This document shows, one piece after another, positions 22,693 through 26,131 of a stretch of 26,131 bases of DNA. Source of the DNA: Bacillota bacterium (lineage in GTDB: Bacteria > Bacillota_A > Clostridia > Lutisporales > Lutisporaceae); the NCBI GenBank assembly GCA_022706865.1, contig JAKJBT010000011.1, positions 1-26,131 on the forward strand. The letters run 5' to 3'. Both the position numbers and the translations under genes were made by a program. The notes under the pieces are model-generated. The model was not told the origin of the DNA, searched no databases, and saw nothing but the letters and a program-made list of their open reading frames with translations. Position 1 is the first letter of the stretch. Each line of letters opens with the position of its first letter.

Positions 22693-24216
22693 ATGATGCG
22701 CGTCAATATTAACCGGAACTCTGATACCCCTATTTATCTGCAAATAAAAAATCAAATCCGGGATATGATAATCTCCGGTGAACTGCCTGCCGGCCATATA
22801 CTCCCCCCTGAAAGGATCTTAAGCGAACTTCTTAATGTCAACAGAACAACTGTTGTAAAAGCATATCATGAGCTGAAATCCGATGGGCTGGTACAGGCAC
22901 GGGTCGGTAAAGGCACCATAGTTGCAGCCAAGCCCTTCAAGGGTCGTTTCAATAACATCCGGCAGTTCAACCCCATTCCATGGTATCAGTTCTTCAATGA
23001 GAGTGTAGATTCCGGCGGAGACCATATAATAAGCGATATCATGGATATTAACTGCAATGAAGATATCATTTCATTTTCCGGCGGTTTCCCCTCGGCTGAG
23101 CTTTATCCTTTGGAGGATCTGAGCAGCATCCAGGAGAACCTTTTCAAAACTCTTGGCAAGCAGCTTTTACTCCACAGCCCGGTTGAAGGGCTGACCTCCC
23201 TGAGGACAGGTATCAGCAGCCTGATGAAATCAAGAAATATAAATATCAGCCCAAAGGATGTAATGATAGTATCCGGCTCCCAGCAGGGCCTGGATTACAT
23301 TGCCCGAGTCTTCATAAAGCCTGGGGATACTGTAATACTTGAGGAGCCTTCTTTCTTCGGTGCAATGCAGATTTTCCGCTCCGCAGGAGCAAGGATTATC
23401 GGTGTGCCTGTGGACAGCTCCGGAATGAAAACAGATATACTTGAATCGCTTATACAAAGGTACAAACCGAAGTTCATTTATGTACTTCCTACTTTTCAAA
23501 ATCCTTCAGGAATAGTAATGAGCCTTGAGCGCAGGTATGAGCTGCTGGACTTGTCCTATAAATACCGAGTCCCCATAGTAGAGGATGACCCCTACGGAGA
23601 TCTGCGCTATGAAGGAAAAGCCATACCACCCTTGAAGGCTTTGGATCCCTATGAACATGTAATTTACTTAAGCACATTTTCCAAGGTTCTTTCCCTTGGG
23701 CTGCGCATCGGCTGGGTTGCTGCATCTCAGCAGGTCATCAGGAAGTTTGCATACCTTAAACAAATTACGGATATGCACGTAAATACACCGGGACAGTACA
23801 TGATTAGCGAATTCCTTTCCCAAGGGTGTTATGAGAAACATCTTAGTAAAGTGCTGAGTGAATACAGAAAAAAAAGAGAGCTGATGAATGCAGCATTGGA
23901 GAAATACAAACTGCCCGGGGTTCTGTGGGAAAAGCCGGAAGGCGGGTATTACATCTGGTGCCGCCTGCCGGAGTATGTCACAAATAACAGGCTGCTTTCA
24001 AAGGCTGCGGAAAAAGGTGTCGTATATCTTCCGGGAGAGGCTTTCTACCCGGATGGTACGCAGGGAGAAAACTATATGAGGCTCAACTTTACTTTCCCGA
24101 ATTCAAGCAGGATAGATGAAGGAATAAAATTACTCATGGATGCCTTGACAGAAGTTGAGGTAAGAAACATATCGAACTCCACGGGCAGAAGCTATTCAAG
24201 AAGTCCGATAGTATAG
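22693..24216 (+). CDS. MocR-family GntR/aminotransferase-like transcriptional regulator
   Basis: A 507-residue regulator. Its N-terminal GntR winged helix (about 10-80: PIYLQIKNQIRDMIISGELP, LPPERILSELLNVNRTTV) is joined to a fold-type I aminotransferase domain (about 115-490). That domain keeps PLP-contact residues Asn270-Pro271, Asp298-Tyr301 and Lys331 (STFSKVLSLGLRIGW), so it probably binds PLP and senses an amino acid or PLP itself. An adjacent ATG at 22696 could also be the start. The PhzF-like and racemase genes follow in the same direction, so it likely controls amino-acid racemization or degradation. Confidence 0.92.
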   Translation: MMRVNINRNSDTPIYLQIKNQIRDMIISGELPAGHILPPERILSELLNVNRTTVVKAYHELKSDGLVQARVGKGTIVAAKPFKGRFNNIRQFNPIPWYQFFNESVDSGGDHIISDIMDINCNEDIISFSGGFPSAELYPLEDLSSIQENLFKTLGKQLLLHSPVEGLTSLRTGISSLMKSRNINISPKDVMIVSGSQQGLDYIARVFIKPGDTVILEEPSFFGAMQIFRSAGARIIGVPVDSSGMKTDILESLIQRYKPKFIYVLPTFQNPSGIVMSLERRYELLDLSYKYRVPIVEDDPYGDLRYEGKAIPPLKALDPYEHVIYLSTFSKVLSLGLRIGWVAASQQVIRKFAYLKQITDMHVNTPGQYMISEFLSQGCYEKHLSKVLSEYRKKRELMNAALEKYKLPGVLWEKPEGGYYIWCRLPEYVTNNRLLSKAAEKGVVYLPGEAFYPDGTQGENYMRLNFTFPNSSRIDEGIKLLMDALTEVEVRNISNSTGRSYSRSPIV

Positions 24217-24246
24217 GACTAAAAACAAGATTGAGGAGGGTTTTAT

Positions 24247-25140
24247 ATGGAAATAAAAATAAAACAGGTGGATGCGTTCACCGGCATACCTTTTGGGGGA
24301 AACCCCGCCGGGGTGGTTACTGATGCCGCAGGCTTAAGCGATGAGCTGAAACAGAAAATCGCCAGGGAAATGAATCTTTCGGAAACTGCATTCGTTTCCC
24401 CGTCAAAGGTCGCCGATTTTAAAGTGCAGTTCTTCACTCCCAGATTTGAAGTGGACTTATGCGGCCATGCAACCATAGGCACTTTTTCAGCTCTATATGA
24501 AGAAGGAAAACTTCCTGCCGATAAGAACATATTATATCAGGAAACAAAAGCCGGAGTCCTTCCTGTGGAATTAACAAGCATCAATAATGAAAAAGTATTC
24601 ATGATGACCCAGGCATTACCTAAATTTGAAAACATTGATCTGAGTAAGAATGAAATCGCAGGACTCTTAGGCTTGGGTAAGGATGATCTGCTGGACACAC
24701 CGGCCTTAATGGTAAACACCGGGATATGGTGGCTGGTATTCGGAGTTAAAACACTGGATAAGCTTATGAATGCAAAGCCTGATTTGAAAACCATTGAGAG
24801 AATAAGCGAGCAGTACGGCATTATCGGTATCACTCCTTTCTGTCTCGAAACACTGAACCCGAAATATGACTATCACCTTAGAGGGATTGCCCCTTATGTA
24901 GGAGTTGCCGAAGATCCTGTATGCGGTACCTGCAATGGATGCGTATCTTCATACATAGTTCAGAACGGGCTGGCAAAGTGTGATGATACTGTAAATATGA
25001 TCGGAGAGGAAGGGCAGGAAGTGAACAGGCCCGGCTGCGTATATGCAAGCATTTCCAAGAAGGAAGGGGCAATAAGCCGGGTACAAATCGGGGGTACGGC
25101 AGTTACAATACTGCAGGGAGTAATAAAGATCACAGATTAG
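24247..25140 (+). CDS. PhzF-family isomerase/epimerase
   Basis: A 297-residue protein with the two-domain PhzF fold, related to diaminopimelate epimerase. The first half has the strand-turn GGNPAGVV, Glu46 of NLSETAFV (the family's catalytic base) and VDLCGHATIGT; the second half has EDPVCGTCNGC. No cofactor is needed. The reaction is not determinable from sequence; with an Asp/Glu racemase-family neighbour and a MocR regulator it probably acts on an amino acid or derivative. GAGGAGGG precedes the ATG, 30 nt after the MocR stop. Confidence 0.92.
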   Translation: MEIKIKQVDAFTGIPFGGNPAGVVTDAAGLSDELKQKIAREMNLSETAFVSPSKVADFKVQFFTPRFEVDLCGHATIGTFSALYEEGKLPADKNILYQETKAGVLPVELTSINNEKVFMMTQALPKFENIDLSKNEIAGLLGLGKDDLLDTPALMVNTGIWWLVFGVKTLDKLMNAKPDLKTIERISEQYGIIGITPFCLETLNPKYDYHLRGIAPYVGVAEDPVCGTCNGCVSSYIVQNGLAKCDDTVNMIGEEGQEVNRPGCVYASISKKEGAISRVQIGGTAVTILQGVIKITD

Positions 25141-25158
25141 CAAGGGGGAGGATAGCCA

Positions 25159-25848
25159 ATGAAAACTATCGGAATAATCGGCGGAACAAGCTGGGAATCT
25201 ACTGTCGAGTATTACAGGATACTGAATGAAACTGTAAATAAAAAACTGGGCGGACTCCATTCCGCCAAGTGCCTCATGTATTCTGTAGAATTCCAGGAAA
25301 TATCAGATATGATGCAGGCCGGGGACTGGAAGGCCATTTCAGTTCGGATGCAGGAGATAGCAAGTGTTCTGAAGTCAGGCGGAGCAGACTTTATTATCAT
25401 ATGCTCAAACACTCTTGGTACACCGGCTCCGGAAATAGAAAAAAATATCGGAATACCTGTGCACAGCATTACCGAAGCAACTGCAAAGGAAATACTCGGA
25501 ATGAAGCTTAAAAAAATAGGCTTGCTGGGAACAAAGTATACAATGGAGGGCAGCTGCTACAAGGATACATTACAGAAATACGGAATAGAAACCATTATAC
25601 CGGAGAAAGAGGATAGGGAAGCAATAAACTCAATAATATTTGATGAGCTTTGTCTTGGTATATTAAAGGAGTCCTCCAGGGAAATATTTAAAAATATCAT
25701 AAGCAAGCTTCAGTCAAAAGGCGCTGAGGGCATAGTCCTCGGGTGCACTGAAATCCCCTTGCTTGTAAAGCAGGAGGATGTAATCATACCGGTATTTGAT
25801 ACCATGACTATCCATGCGGTTTCCGCAGCCGAACTGTCACTAAGCTGA
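25159..25848 (+). CDS. Aspartate/glutamate racemase-family protein
   Basis: A 229-residue protein of the Asp/Glu racemase superfamily, PLP-independent with two catalytic cysteines: Cys82 (ICSNTLGT) and Cys196 (LGCTEIPLL). The N-terminal GIIGGTSWEST is typical of aspartate racemase-type members. The motif usually reading CNTxH or CTNTMH here reads CSNTLGT, so a different substrate is possible. AGGGGGAGG precedes the ATG. It is the last gene of the MocR operon; element C starts 26 nt after its stop. Confidence 0.92.
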   Translation: MKTIGIIGGTSWESTVEYYRILNETVNKKLGGLHSAKCLMYSVEFQEISDMMQAGDWKAISVRMQEIASVLKSGGADFIIICSNTLGTPAPEIEKNIGIPVHSITEATAKEILGMKLKKIGLLGTKYTMEGSCYKDTLQKYGIETIIPEKEDREAINSIIFDELCLGILKESSREIFKNIISKLQSKGAEGIVLGCTEIPLLVKQEDVIIPVFDTMTIHAVSAAELSLS

Positions 25849-25874
25849 GGAACAAATATGGGAACATCGCAAAA

Positions 25875-26131
25875 AGAATAATGCGACGCATATATAAGTC
25901 TGCATAACCAAGCAAGAGCTTGTATAGTATAGCAGGGCACACTTTTATGCATTTTGGCAACAGGCCTCTGATATGGCTTTGGTAAAAAGTTCGTAAACAC
26001 CGGTAGAACTTTTCCAAAGGCATTGAAGCGGCGGTAAAAAGCTGATATTCTATATGTTCTGTTACACTGCATGTGGATTCCCACAGGCAGCCCACAGAAA
26101 AGAATATCTAGCTTTTTACTACGCCTACCGC
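25875..26131. repeat. Palindromic element (copy C, cut by window end)
   Basis: The first about 100 bases are nearly identical to the reverse complement of copy A and share the module I arm with copy B. Beyond that is a hairpin TTTGGTAAAAAGTTC...GAACTTTTCCAAA (about 25977-26020), then a third module whose arms GGCGGTAAAAAGCTGATATT and AATATCTAGCTTTTTACTAC are inverted (26029 to the end). No ORF is in it. Confidence 0.8.

Noticed and set aside
1..26131. CRISPR array
   Set aside because: The repeats are long, palindromic and dispersed, without short regular spacing.

Overview
The window looks like chromosomal DNA from an anaerobic, spore-forming member of the Clostridia (Firmicutes). The evidence is strong Gram-positive ribosome binding sites (GGAGG), moderate-to-low GC, a nickel CO dehydrogenase (cooS), S-layer homology domains, lipoproteins, an orphan OmpR-type regulator, small spore-type proteins, and UGA codons that look decoded as selenocysteine. 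No rRNA, tRNA, CRISPR array, phage gene or transposase was found. Names come from recognised motifs; no database search was possible.

Layout. 1-105: end of a non-coding palindromic repeat. 142-1704: thrC. 1705-3286 (minus): manganese exporter mntP behind a yybP-ykoY-type manganese riboswitch, followed by a response regulator. 3323-4223 (plus): three small proteins, two hydrophobic paralogs and one Gly-Tyr repeat protein, with spore-type promoters. 4281-6702 (minus): a frameshifted MalT/LuxR-type regulator, divergent from a four-gene operon (6928-10903) for a four-helix-bundle protein, a lipoprotein, an SLH-domain protein and a second lipoprotein. 10971-12240 (minus): a secreted peptidoglycan-binding protein and a small membrane protein. 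12322-12854: a composite palindromic element.

12854-15420 (minus): a metal-resistance operon, an ArsR/CadC-type repressor followed by a Zn/Cd/Pb P-type ATPase. The ATPase's N-terminal metal-binding domain is joined to the rest only by reading an in-frame UGA as selenocysteine, and a good SECIS-like hairpin follows the codon. Divergent from it (15596-15925) is a small membrane-anchored ORF that also has an in-frame UGA and a SECIS-like hairpin at the same distance, behind a promoter matching those of the small proteins near 3.4-3.8 kb. 15922-17823 (minus): a cooS with altered cluster-ligand motifs. 17950-21275 (minus): a probable operon of PPC-domain protein, split transketolase, HD-domain protein and rhodanese-like lipoprotein. 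21446-21640: a small ORF. 21656-21997: another palindromic element. 22030-22443 (minus): a CBS-domain protein, divergent from a MocR-PhzF-Asp/Glu racemase operon (22693-25848). From 25875 to the window end: another palindromic element, inverted relative to the copy at position 1.

The most interesting points are the two linked UGA-containing genes, the shared GTAACC-N15-CATA promoter, the modular family of palindromic elements lying just after stop codons, the variant cooS, and the MalT-like regulator facing a surface-protein operon with three evenly spaced TCCCA boxes.
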